A stretch of 64,000 nt of DNA from Zizania palustris (Eukaryota; Streptophyta; Magnoliopsida; Poales; Poaceae), in the NCBI GenBank assembly GCA_019279435.1, contig JAAALK010000082.1, positions 19,745,116 to 19,809,115 on the forward strand, in the 5' to 3' direction. A model generated the notes under the pieces. That model saw nothing but the letters and a program-made list of their open reading frames with translations. It had not been told where the DNA came from and searched no databases. Below are positions 44,890 through 55,384 of this stretch, in pieces. Within the stretch, counting starts at the first letter, position 1; the number at the start of each line of letters is the position of its first letter. The position numbers and the translations under genes were made by a program.

Positions 44890-45300
44890 AGTGAAGGGAT
44901 TTGGACTATTTACTCTGACGGAGCTTTCCAAGCATCCGGAGCAGGTGTTGGAGCAGTGATAATTTCGCCTTCAGGGCAAAAGGCAATGTACTCCGCAAAA
45001 CTCAATTTCAAGTCTACCAATAATATAGCGGAGTATGAAGGGATCTTACTGGGACTTCGGAAGCCACGTGCTCTAGGGGCTACAAGAGTTGTTATTAAGA
45101 CAGATTCCCAGATTGTAGCAGGGCACGTAGACAAGAGTTTCCAAGTTCGCCATCCACAACTTGCAAAATACTTAGAAGAAATCCATAAGATCCAAGCAGC
45201 ATTTAAAGGGATTTCAATTCGGAGTATACCCAGAGCAGAAAATGTGCAAGCTGATATCTTAGCAAAAGCTGCAGCCGGAGCTATGGACGTACCAGAAGAG
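44890..45300 (+). pseudogene. Second (archaeal-type) RNase H of element D
   Basis: WTIYSDGAFQASGAGVGAVI (Asp), NNIAEYEGILLGLRK (Glu), VVIKTDSQIVAGHV (Asp) and ENVQADILAKAAAG (Asp): all four catalytic residues are present. It is fused to the integrase in the 544-codon frame 44956-46590; its first residues lie just before the first Met of that frame. Tat-lineage hallmark. Only the TGA upstream (44872) separates it from the first RNase H. Confidence 0.85.
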
Positions 45301-46590
45301 GCTTTTTATGAGGAACTCAGTACACCTTCGGTGCCACAAATTCCTTCTGCAGAAATCCTTTGCATTCCAAGTACAAATTGGAGAAATTCAATTATGGAAC
45401 TCTTGCAAGGAGAAACAAGCTTGTCTGAAGAGCCACAACTTTCAAGGTTAAAGCTTAGAACCCGAAATTATCAAATAATCAACGGTATTTTATACAAGGC
45501 CGGAGTATGTTCCCCTCTGCTCCAATGTTTATCTCAAGCCGTAGGTCAAGAAATTCTTCGAGAAATTCATGAAGGACTTTGCGGTAGCCATTTGGCCCCT
45601 CGAGCTTTGGCAGGAAAAACACTTCGCCAGGGGCTTTATTGGCCTACAATAGTAGCTGATGCGGAGAGCCTAGTCCGCACCTGCCAAGGATGTCAGTGGA
45701 TGGGACGAAGGAGTCATCGCCCACCAACAGCTCTTCAAGTTATTGCTCCAGGATGGCCCATTGCCAGATGGGGTATGGATCTGATTGGTCCCTTCCCAGT
45801 AGCAAAAGGAAATTTGAAGTTCGCAGTGGTAGAAATTGAGTATTTTTCTAAGTGGGTAGAAGCAGAGCCCTTAACAGCTATCACTTTGAACAATGTACAG
45901 AAATTTTTCTGGAAGAATATCATTTGCCGGTTCGGAGTGCCTAGACAACTCACAGTTGACAATGGAACACAATTTGATGCAGAACCTTTCAAGAAATTTT
46001 GTGAAGATCTAGGCATCCAATTATGCTTTGCTGCAGTGCGAAATCCTCAGTCTAACGGAGATGTAGAAAGAGCCAATGGTAATATTTTGTCAGGGCTAAA
46101 TCGAAGGATAGTAGGATTGGCAAAGGGATTGTGGACCGAAGAGCTTCCAATGATTTTATGGTCCATTCGGACCACTCAAACAAGGTCCACGGGTTTCACT
46201 CCCTTCAGACTATTATTCGGAGATGAAGCTATGACACCAACTGAGCTCAAAGGAGGATCACTTCGCAGCACCGAGCCGGAAATAAAAGCAGAAAGAAAAA
46301 CTTCGCTGGATTTAACAGAAGAGACAAGACTTCGAGCTGTCGCCAATTTGACAAAGTATCAGCAGCAGACGAAGACTTGGTTCGACCCAAAAGTCAAGAT
46401 TAATGAGCTTAAGCCGGGTCATCTTGTTTTGCGAAGTATTATAGCATCAGGAAAATTAGGAAATAAGTGGGAAGGTCCATATATAATTGTCCGTTCAGGG
46501 CGTCCTGGGTCTTTTAAGTTAGCTACTTTAGAAGGTGAAGAGCTAACACATACATGGCATGCAGAGCACTTAAAGCGTTACTTCGCATAG
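45300..46590 (+). CDS. Integrase of element D
   Basis: Open to TAG at 46588. The HHCC region has REIHEGLCGSHLAPRAL and CQGCQWMGRRSH. The core has WGMDLIGPFPVAKG (Asp), LTVDNGTQFDAEPF (Asp) and NPQSNGDVERANGN (Glu), so DDE is complete. The C-terminal domain has ELKPGHLVLRSI, NKWEGPYIIV and HTWHAEHLKRYFA at the end. It would be translated only as part of a polyprotein, which the upstream stops prevent. No lesion is seen in the integrase itself. Confidence 0.9.
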
Positions 46591-46624
46591 GGGCTCCTTG
46601 TAATCATTTGTAACACCTTCTGAA

Positions 46625-47323
46625 TTAATAAAGTTCATGGTTCAGATAATGCATACCCCCACCACTTCTTGCTTTTAGTGGACGCACTGGAAGAACGAAG
46701 TTGGCCGGGAGGGAAGTGTCATTAATTTGAATCGTTTTTCGGACTTCAGACCACTGGTTCGAAGCTTCCGACGAGGTGGGAAAGTCACTAAAAAACGGAT
46801 TCCAAGCCACCGACTTGAAAGCATCCGTAAAAAGAGTCGAAGGAGACCAAATAATGCGGATTCCAAGCTTCAGCTTGAAAGCATCCGTAAAAAGAGTCCA
46901 AGGAGACCACTGCGAATTCCAAACCACCGGTTTGATAGCATTCGCAAAAAGAGCCGAAGGAGGCCAAAACAAAATAGAGTTTGAGCTAATGAGCTTCGAA
47001 TATCTGTGAAAAGAGTCCAAAGTGACCAATAGTTTAGGACACTGAAGTGTCCGCGAAGTTGCCCGAGGTGATTTCGTTCAAAACAAAAGGTACTAAGTTA
47101 CCAGTTTTCAGACTCCAAGTAGTCGAAGACACTTTTTAAGATTTTAATCAATCTTTAAAATGGCTGAGGGGCTCCGAGCCCCCAAAATTGTACTCCTTAG
47201 TTTTTCTTTGCGCCTAACCATCTTTCAGTATAGTTCGAAGTTGCTTACGCCCAAAGAGGGGCTAGGAAGTAAGGAGACAATTTTAAGAATCAATATTTCT
47301 TATCTGAACAAATTATAATTACA
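46625..47323. repeat. Convergent intergenic region of D with 60-66-bp tandem repeats
   Basis: Between the stop of integrase and that of the antisense gene. At about 46790-46980 three imperfect units share GGATTCCAAGC, TTGAAAGCATCCGTAAAAAG and AAGGAGACCA. They correspond to 11640-11860 of B in inverse orientation. The rest is AT-rich without a supported gene; the small frames there mostly read the repeat units. Confidence 0.75.
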
Positions 47324-50300
47324 TCACGAAAAATCGATGTCTATACCGAGAAGGAATCGAAGACCCCTTCGATCTCTAGAGCTATTGCTAAGGTTGGAAC
47401 GACTAGTTCTAGAGCCGGGAGTTTTAACAACCTTGCGTTTAATTCTTTTACTTCCCTTTGAAGCTCTAAAATCTTTTTGTTCTTGTTGAAGTTCGGCCCA
47501 AGTTCGAAGTCGTTAGGGGCTCCTTTCCCAGCTTCCAAGTTCTTCAGGTTTTTTCCCTTGAGCTTCAGTAGTACCTTCATCTTCGGACCATGCAACGTCT
47601 TCAGAAGATGAAGTTTCTAAGTTAACCTCCTTTTCTTCCTCTTTAATATAAGATAGTATGTCTTTACATATTTCGGGCGCAATTGCACCGGAGTTATCTC
47701 GAGGAATTAAGAATCGAGGTCGCTTGTGAAGTTTTAAAAGATCAAAAGTAGCCCATAGCAGGCGAAGTTCTTCGGTAATATTTAACACTTCGACATCATC
47801 CATACGAGGTTGAGAAGCCTAAAAACACAATAAGTAAAATTTCATTCATAATGTATAAAAACATGATTTTTTACATAGTCAGTATCCTAAAACAAATCTA
47901 AACCTGCGGGTTCGGCGGAGGTTGGCTGCTCGAAGCTTGCGAGCGAGCTTGCTTCTGCTGTTTCCCTTCATCAATCCAAGCTTTGATCGCAGTGCGACCT
48001 TCGGCTCTCCATGAAGCTTAAAAGGCTTGCCAAGCAGCAGCTACGTTTACAGAAGGATTGAGAAGCTGATTTTCATCGAAGGAAATTGGAGCTGCCCTTG
48101 AACTTGGCGTTATTGACAATCCTAGATCTTCGTAGTAGCGAAGCACTCCAAGAGCAGCCACTTGGCCGGAGATCTCTCCGTACCGAATGTCTGCTGTCTT
48201 CATCATCTTCGCCGCTCCTTGGATCCTTTTCAGCCACCGCAGCAGGGAGACATTTTCATTCGAAGGAAGTGTTCCAGTAGTACCGAAGTACTCTAGAACA
48301 CCTAGGAGTTGGTCCATGACTTCCGCAGCTACCTTCTCCAATTTCAGCTTATCTTCGAGTAAAGCATCCTTTGATGCAGTTAACTCATCCACCATAGCAG
48401 AGAGCCTGGCTGCCTCCGTAGCTAGAGAACTTTTCTAGCTAAGCAGGTTGCTAGCCTCCTCTGCAGCTTTGGCCTTTTCCTCCTGGAGCTTGACAAGTTC
48501 AGCCCCCGCCGTAGCATGCTCGGTTCGCATTTTTTCTATTTCTGCCTGAAGCACAATTTGTTCTGCTTCGAGTTTTTTATTCTCAGTTTCCAAGCTTTGT
48601 ATGGCCCTTCGCTCTGCTGAAACCATGTTGTCTAAGTGCGAAACCCGACCTTTAGAGATGTTAAGATTTCGCTGAAGGGTAGTGATTTCCTCTCGAAGGC
48701 GAAGGCTTCCACGTTCGTTTGAAACAGCCGCAACTCGGGCCAAGACTATTTGCTGAAAAAAGAGGAAAAACCAAGGTGAGAAGTTATTTGTAGATGAGAC
48801 TAATTTTGTTTTGCAGATACTTCGTACCTGATACGCTGCACGCTCCATGGCGGCGTTGAGCTCCGAACCCTCAGCTTCTCTCAGGATGGCAACCAAGTCT
48901 GTCTCCCCAACTTCGCGGCTAGCTCGATCTAAAGGCTCTAGCAAAGTCTGAAGTCCGGTTCTTCGCTCCAAGAAAGGAGCTAGAAGAGGGAGCATAGCCA
49001 AAGCCCTTTGGTCATCTTCGGTTGGCGAGGGGTCGGAGTGCTGGGTTGCATCCTCTGAAACTTTGGCAGATTGGCCCCCTTCCATAAATTGACCCCCGTC
49101 TATTGATTTAGACGGAGTTAATCCTGAACTCGGAGCAGGGAAGGGGTCCATTTTGCCTTTACCTTTTCCAGGTCCCATTTGGGTGACTTCTGGAATTGGC
49201 TCTGGAGTTGCTGAAGTCCCAGGAATTGTATCTTCGGGACGAACCTCTTCCATAGGAGCAGATCCTATTGAGGCAAAGGTATTATATATTTTACAGTTTT
49301 GCAGGAGAAAAGAACAAAGAGATTATGTGAAGTTTACCTCCGAAGTCTTGTCGGCGAGTGAGCACTGGACAACTTGGAGGGTCAAAAGATACCCCAAAGT
49401 CTTCGTCGGAATCAAAATTCAAGACTGAAGCTTCGACTGTCGGAGCCTCTTCGGGAGCAGCAGTCGTTACTTCGTCCAGAATCGGAGCTTACACTGCAGC
49501 TACTTCGACTCCGCTTTTGATTGTGGGGGCTCCATGTGGCAAGTTCTCGTGAGCAGTCGAAGTCCCAACCTGCACAGGGTTGTCTGGAATCTCCGACACG
49601 TTAGCAGCATTGCCGGTGCTTGCATCTGTTGGGGTTTCATCCTTGTCAATTAGGTCGACAAGAATTCTACCTTCATCCTCCGAGGAATCGGAGACCAAAG
49701 CTATCAGACTCGAAGGCGCTGCAGTTCTGGGCTTTTGAGCTACCTTCTTTAATGGAGTCTTGGTAGGGGCTGAAGGTCCAACTTCAGCTTTCCTTTTTTT
49801 GGGCCCTTGCTCTGAAGGCACCCAATCCAAAAGAGGAGGGGGAACAACTTCGAGTAACCCCCATACTCGGTTGAACCGTTCCCAAGTACCCACTAACTTT
49901 ATCCTCCATTCTTTCTCGGCCGGAGTCGAAATTCCAAAGTCATCGGAGCTAGAGAAGCTGAGAGATAAGTTAGTATTAGTTATTTCTTCGAATAAATATA
50001 TATGAAACATGTTGTTTTCGATGTTACCTGCAGAGCTCGAGCTTGAAGAGATCTTTCGGAGGCCGCCCTCCGGATCTTCCTCGAAGGTGATGGGCCAGTT
50101 GGCCATCAGATGCAGAATCTGAAGTCCAATAAACTCCTCCACCAGATCCCGCATACTCAGGCGGTGGCTAATGCGTTGAAGTAGGCTAAGGCGGGCTTCG
50201 AGCTGGCCTGGATCTGGGTGGACAAGGGCTTCCCTCCAGAAGTTTATATCTTGTAGATGTCCAGGTAGGTGACTCCCTGCCCCAACCTCGGCATAAAACC

Positions 50301-50981
50301 ATCGAAGGATCCAATCCGTGTACCATCTGGCATTGATGGCCTTGGCTGGGAATCTAAGTGCATATTCATCTCGAAGCCAAAAGTTAATACTCCCAAAGGC
50401 CACCACCATATTTTCACCTCTGAGGCCTACGAAGGTCTTGGGTTGACAAGAAGCTCGGTGTAGGGCTGCGAAGATTTCTGCTCTGCCTTCACATCCTTCA
50501 ACTCGCAAGGCCCATTCGAAGATGGAGAGGCGTGCTATCGCATTCGGAGAAAGTTAGGGAGAGTAACATGGAATAACTCCAGTACCTCAGCTAGGAAGTC
50601 GACAGCTGGGAGTCCTAATCCTACTTCGAAAAAAGCTTCGAAGACAACCACTTCTCCAGGCCTAGGCAAAGGAATAGCTTCTTTCCCAGGTTTGCGAATC
50701 ATAATCCTCGAACTAATCTTTCCTTCTATCGCTGCTGCGAGCGACTCCCTTTTGTAGGTCGAAGGTCCCAGTTGGAAGGATTGATCCGCATACTTCGATG
50801 ATGCTGGAAGGAGATCTTGGGGATCACCATGTGGGGGATTTCTTCCTGGCGCCACCGTCGGTGCTACCGCTGCCGCTGCCGGAGTCATCATCGCTGATGT
50901 CGCCGCCGCTGCTGCTGCCGCTGCTTGCTGCCAGGCTAAAGCTGAAGCCGCCCCCGGGACCTTGAAGCTCGTTTTCGCCGT
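47324..50981 (-). pseudogene. Antisense five-exon gene of element D (gypsy-type transposon domain protein)
   Basis: On minus, exons 50028-50981, 49338-49957, 49265 boundary to 48828 (48828-49264), 47904-48752 and 47324-47818; introns 49958-50027 (70 nt), 49265-49337 (73), 48753-48827 (75) and 47819-47903 (85), all GT-AG. Splicing joins conserved frames at introns 2 to 4, and at intron 1 in B's version. Protein of about 1,100 residues: Ala-rich start, gypsy-type transposon-like domain (PRPGEVVVFEAFFEVGLG, AINARWYTDWILRWFYAEVG), a PKKRKAEVG basic motif, acidic Ser-rich part, coiled coil (KKLEAEQIVLQAEIEKM) and an acidic plus basic tail (RIKRKVVK). Lesions: start ATG is ACG (50979-50981), one-base loss near 50540, about 35-bp deletion in exon 2 near 49930, stops near 49489 and 48435. 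The lesions are few, so decay is recent relative to the gene's age in the family. Function unknown. Confidence 0.78.
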
Positions 50982-51422
50982 GAAATCGCACGGATTGCTC
51001 GAGGGGAAAAATGGAGGCTAGGGTTTGTCTGCTGGCTTGTTTGCACGAAAGCGGTGAGAAGGTATTCGAGAAGGATCTGGGCTCCCTATTTATAGCCTCG
51101 ACCACGATTTTTTACCGTTTGGTGTTCTGCCGTTTCACATTCTTGACCGTTATCGCTGTGCGAAATTAACGCATTCGCTTAATTTTTATTGAAGAAAAAG
51201 CTACCTGCTATTTCTTCTAAGCCTAAAAAAGCTTTCAGACTTTTTAAGTTAATTCTAAAATAGTTCGAACATAATTTTCTTATAAATTGATTCGAAGTCT
51301 CGAATCTCTGCATATTACGAAGGTTGATTAAAACTGTTAACCTCTGCGCATGATTATTTTTCTTGCGTATACTGCTTTCCTAACATTACAGGTTTAGCGG
51401 AGAAGCGTATTCGAGGGGCTAC
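50982..51422 (-). promoter_or_regulatory. Promoter region of the antisense gene in D, with polypurine tract
   Basis: On minus: AACGGTCA (51144-51151), AACGGTAA (51112-51119) and TATAAATA (51087-51094), in the same order and spacing as in B at 7483-7546. About 100 bp separate TATA from the start position. At 51408-51422 the + strand reads ATTCGAGGGGCTAC, the element's polypurine tract, so the promoter lies between the 3' LTR and its own gene and points away from the LTR. Confidence 0.72.
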
Positions 51423-51915
51423 TGTTGGGGGTAAATATTTCATCCTCAAAGCATTGCTGCGACAAGACAGGTAGAAGATTTAATCAAAGGCTTTTAATGT
51501 CTAACTTCGGGAGCGCTTTGGATAGGATTCGAAGCATGAACGCGAACACTAGTTCGATGTATATCTTCGAACGTGGACTCTTCAGAGAGCCTTTTTGCCA
51601 GCTAGGATGGAAGACTTATCTTCTTTCTTATTAGATTAATCTTTTACCATTTTAGCCCTGTTAAGGGTACCGAATAGTTTCCACTATGTCGGTTGTAATA
51701 GAGGGGTAAAAGGGTCTTTTCCTTAATGTTTGGGCCTATAAATACCCCCCGTTTTATCCTGTAATGAGGATCGAAAACCAAGTTATTCAATACATACCTT
51801 TGAACTGTTTAGAGTTATTATCCTTTCGGAGGCTCAAAATAGTTTACTTCGCAAACACTTCGTTTGTTTGTTTCTAACTTCTAGAAACCTGTTAGCGTAA
51901 TCTTTTACGCCAACA
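51423..51915 (+). repeat. 3' LTR of element D
   Basis: 493 bp, TGTTGGGGGTAAATA to CGCCAACA; TATAAATA at 51737-51744. Confidence 0.96.
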
Positions 51916-52080
51916 GCAGACCCTCTGCCCGGCAGTCGCTCACCACCCGTGTACCCGAGTCACACGTGGCCTAGACATGGCAGGTATGATCTTCTCTTCA
52001 TCTTCTCTTGACTTTCGTTGACAATCACTCATCATATCTGGAGCCATAAGGCCCATGATCATCATCATGGCTCCTCAAGC
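51916..52080. other. Continuation of region Y with inverted repeat
   Basis: GCAGACCCTCTGCCCGGCAG and the following CACCCGTGTACCCGAGTCA resemble 40600-40637 on the other side of D, so D split a tandem duplication. Near its right end, 8-bp arms GGAGCCAT (52040-52047) and ATGGCTCC (52067-52074) can form a hairpin just before element G begins. No gene seen. Confidence 0.5.
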
Positions 52081-52605
52081 GGGCCAATGGAAATATTCTG
52101 TCCGGCTTAAATCGAAGGATTGTTGGGTTGGCAAAAGGGTTGTGGACCGAAGAGCTTCCTAAGATTTTATGGTCCATTCGGACCACTCAAGCTTGGTCCA
52201 CAGGCTTGACCCCATTCAGGTTGTTGTTCGGAGACGAGGCCATGACTCCAATGGAGGTGAAAGGCAGATCCCTTCTCACAATAGAGCCAGAAGATAATGA
52301 TGAAAGGAACATTTCGCTTGACTTGTCAGAAGAAACGAGGCTTCGAGCTGTCTCCAATTTGACAAAGTACCAAGACTAGACGATGACATGGTATGACCCA
52401 AAGGTAAAAGTTAATGAACTTTGACCGGGTCATTTGGTATTATTGCGAAGTGTAATTGCTCTATGGAAGTTATGAAACAAATGGGAAGGACCATATATTA
52501 TCTTACGCTCAGGGCTCCCCGTATCATTCAAATTAGATAATTTAGAAGGGGAATAATTAAAGCATGCATGGCATGTGGATCACCTTAAGCGTTATTACGC
52601 TTAGG
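52081..52605 (+). pseudogene. Integrase C-terminal remnant of element G
   Basis: GLWTEELPKILWSIRTTQ, TPFRLLFGDEAMTPME and RAVSNLTKYQD match D integrase; a TAG follows at 52377. The tail is still readable in pieces (WYDPKVKVNEL, ending at HLKRYYA before TAG near 52601). The catalytic core is missing. Confidence 0.85.
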
Positions 52606-52809
52606 GGCTCCTTGTAACAAATTGTAAAGTACCTTTCTAAATAAATAAAGATTGAGGTTCGAATTATGCTTACTCCTCAATGTTACCTACCTCTGGTGGA
52701 CGCATTAGAGGAACGAAGATGCTTGCAGAGGTAAGCATCATTCATCAGAACCTAACAAATGGCCTTTGAACCATCGGTTTAGGGATTCTGTAAAAGAGCT
52801 GAAGGTGGC

Positions 52810-53420
52810 CAAAGCCTACGGATTCCAAGCTCTAGCTTGATAGCATCCGTAGAAGAGTCTAAGGACTTTAAAAGAACAGATTTTCGATCCTCCCGATTCG
52901 AAGCATATGTAAAAGAGCCGAGGTGTCCAAAGCCTATGGATTCCAAGCTCTTGCTTGATAGCATCCGTAGAAGAGTGTAAGGACTTTAAAAGAACAGATT
53001 TCTGATCCTCTGGGTTCGAAGCATCTATAAAAGAGCCGAAGGTGGCCAAAGCCTATGGATTCCAAGCTTCGGCTTGATAGCATCCATAGAAGAGTCTAAG
53101 GACTTTAAAAGAACAGATTTCCAATCCTTCGGGTTCAAAGCATCAGTAAAAGAGCCTAAGGTGGCCAAATCCTATGGATTCCAAGCTCCGACTTGATAGC
53201 ATCGTAGAAGAGTCTAAGGACTTTAAAAGAATAGATTTCTGATCCTCTGGGTTCAAAGCATCTGTAAAAAAGAGCCGAAGGTGGCCAAAAGCTATGGATT
53301 CCAAGCGCCGGCTTGATAGCATCCATAGAAGAGTCTAAGGACTTTAAAAGAGAAGATTTCCGATCCTCCGGGTTCGAAGCATCTGTAAAAGAGCCGAAGG
53401 TGACCAAGTAAAAGAGCCGA
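52810..53420. repeat. Array of about five 119-bp tandem repeats in element G
   Basis: The landmark GATTCCAAGC recurs at 52821, 52939, 53058, 53177 and 53297, giving periods of 118-120 bp. Each unit contains TTGATAGCATCCGTAGAAGA, AAGGACTTTAAAAGAACAGA and AAAAGAGCCGAAGGTGGCCA-like parts. It resembles a fusion of two of the 60-66-bp units of B and D, then amplified. Small minus-strand frames across it only read the repeat. Confidence 0.93.
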
Positions 53421-53699
53421 AGGCGACTAAGATTATAGACAACATAATACGAACGTACAGTTCGAAGAACTCTACAAAAGAGTCGAGTTCGTAAATATCA
53501 AGTACTGGTTGCGAAGCATCGATTTGATTATACCAATCATTGTGTGCGACAGACCCTATTGCATTGCGTATGGTCCCCCACCCACAAGGAGGGGCAGGGG
53601 AGTGAGCCACAGTCAAATAATGCTTCTCAAACAATTTATATTACTTAGTTAATCATATTACAACCATCGTAATTAGGAAAAATTATTATCTAAGCCTAA

Positions 53700-54868
53700 A
53701 TAAAAGTGGAGACCCCTCCGACCTCTAGAGCTGCCTCCAGGACCAGTTCGGTGTTCAGAGCCTGGAGTTCTCAAAACTTTTCTTTTGGTCCGATTACCCT
53801 TCTTCTTCGAAGCTCCCAGCTTTTCCTGTTCTTCTTGAAGTTCAGCCCAGGTTAGAAGTCATTCAGAGCTAGCCTCCATTGGGTCTTCAACTTGGTACTA
53901 CGAGTCGGACCAATCTACATACTCTGAAGACGAAGACACTGCTACCTTATCTTCTTCTTTACTATAAGAAAGGACTTCGCTACAAACATCACATGCTATT
54001 TCTCCATGCTTCCCTCGAGGAACCGAAAATCGTGAGCGCCTATAAGGCCTCAAGCTTTCGAGGATAGTCCATTGTTGGCGAAGCCCTTCATTAAGCTCTA
54101 ATACTTCGAGATCAAGATCCAAAGCATGTAGCAAAACCTAAAAACAAACATTCAAGCGAAGACTTTTCATTTATAAACTTTTCATTCATTAAAGTAAGAG
54201 AGTATTACAAGATCTCTTGTACATAATTAAGTACCCTAGAAACTAGACCTTTGGGTCTGGAGGGGGAGCAGTTGGCAGAGTTGGAGCTGGAGGCTTCGTC
54301 TAAGCTTGCCTCTACCGACGGGCTTCATCGATCCAAGCCTTGGCTGCAACTTTGTTGTATGCTTTCTAGGTCACCCAGAAGGCTTCCCAAGCCAAAGACA
54401 CGTCCAAAGATGGTCGCAACAAGCCTTCATGAGCGAAGCTTGCTAGTGTCGAACCTTTCACCGGAGCAACAGAGACCCCGATGGCTTCGAGGTGTCAAAG
54501 GACTCCAATCCCGGCTACTTGCCCGGAGATCTCTCCATAGCGAGTATCGGAGCCTTATATTATTTTGCCCACAGCTTGGGCCATCTTGAGCTTTCGGTCG
54601 AGAGGCTCATCAAAAGGTGAAATAATGTGAACCCGCAGTAAAACTTTGCATCTGTTACTTTCTCGAAAGGTCTAACAACTATTTGAGAGGTAACGGCACA
54701 AAAGTAATGGTTCAAAGCATAGATTCGATACACCTTCGATGCCAAAGACACTTTGAACGGTTATAATATCTTGAATTTTTCCTAAGTTCCTGAGCATGAA
54801 AATATTTCTTGCGTATACTGCTCTCCTTGCTGTACAGGTTATTCAGAGAAGCGTATTCGAGGGGCTAC
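53700..54868 (-). pseudogene. Remnant of the antisense gene in element G (exons 4 and 5)
   Basis: Exon 5 on minus from 54137: LEVLELNEGLRQQWTILES, then EIACDVCSEVLSYSKEED and a basic end (KRKVLRTPGSEHRTG), matching exon 5 of B and D. Its acceptor AG is at 54138-54139. The intron (54138-54248, 111 nt) begins GT after a segment matching the Gln/Pro-rich end of exon 4. Exon 4 is readable with stops up to about 54600. Exons 1-3, the AACGGT motifs and TATA are missing, but the conserved end with polypurine tract GAGGGGCTAC (54859-54868) is kept. Confidence 0.7.
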
Positions 54869-55384
54869 TATTGGGGGAAAATAATTCATCCTCATGATTA
54901 TCCAAGATTCCATGCAAATACATTATGCGACCAAGATAAAGGCAAGTCTTAATCTCGGAGCCCAAGACTTACCTCCGAATTGAAGGTCTCGGAGCCAAAG
55001 GGTCCATCCAAGGTCAGGTCTGAGGGGACCCTCCGAAAGGCTTCCCCTTCAGAGTGGAAAACAATCAGAAGGATGGGACGTCTACTTTATCGACATCCTT
55101 CGAACACATTTTACCATATTAACCCTATACAGGATACCAAAATAGTATCCACTATGTCAGGTGTAATTAAGGGGTAGAAAGGTCTTTTCCCTAGAGGTTT
55201 TACCTATAAATACCACCCTTCTCACCTTGTAAAAGGTATCGAATATTCAGATATTCAATACACACTTCGAACTATTCCGAGCTATTATCCTATTCGGAGG
55301 CTTGAGATAGTCCGCATTCACAAACACTTTGTTTGTTAGTTCTTGATCTTATAGAACCTGTTAGCATAATCCATTGTGCCAACA
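54869..55384 (+). repeat. 3' LTR of element G
   Basis: 516 bp. Starts TATTGGGGGAAAATA (first G of TGTTGG changed to A) and ends GTGCCAACA. A CTATAAATACC box lies at about 55204-55214. It is homologous to the B and D LTRs but has its own central part. Confidence 0.85.

Larger units (their letters stand above)
40715..51915 (+). mobile_element. Element D: Tat-lineage Gypsy with antisense five-exon gene
   Basis: 11.2 kb. LTRs of 493 bp each (40715-41207 and 51423-51915) differ at about 18 positions by eye (3.7 percent). Flanks GCAGC (40710-40714) and GCAGA (51916-51920) are a 5-bp target duplication with one change. Order: LTR, primer site, gag, PR, RT, two RNase H domains, integrase, then 4.8 kb with a gene on minus, polypurine tract, LTR. 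D and B share order and protein sequence throughout but differ clearly in LTR. gag and integrase are nearly intact, protease and RT broken. Confidence 0.94.
52081..55384 (+). mobile_element. Element G: 5'-truncated Tat-lineage Gypsy related to B and D
   Basis: It begins abruptly inside the integrase (AATGGAAATATTCTGTCCGG matches the NGNILSG codons of D) and continues through integrase end, tandem repeats, a remnant of the antisense gene, polypurine tract and a 3' LTR (54869-55384). No left LTR and no target duplication can be identified. The sequence is more diverged from B and D than these are from each other in coding parts. Confidence 0.85.

Noticed and set aside
52040..52074. Hairpin GGAGCCAT...ATGGCTCC as a terminator
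   Set aside because: Plant DNA, no transcript ends known here, short arms; chance is likely.
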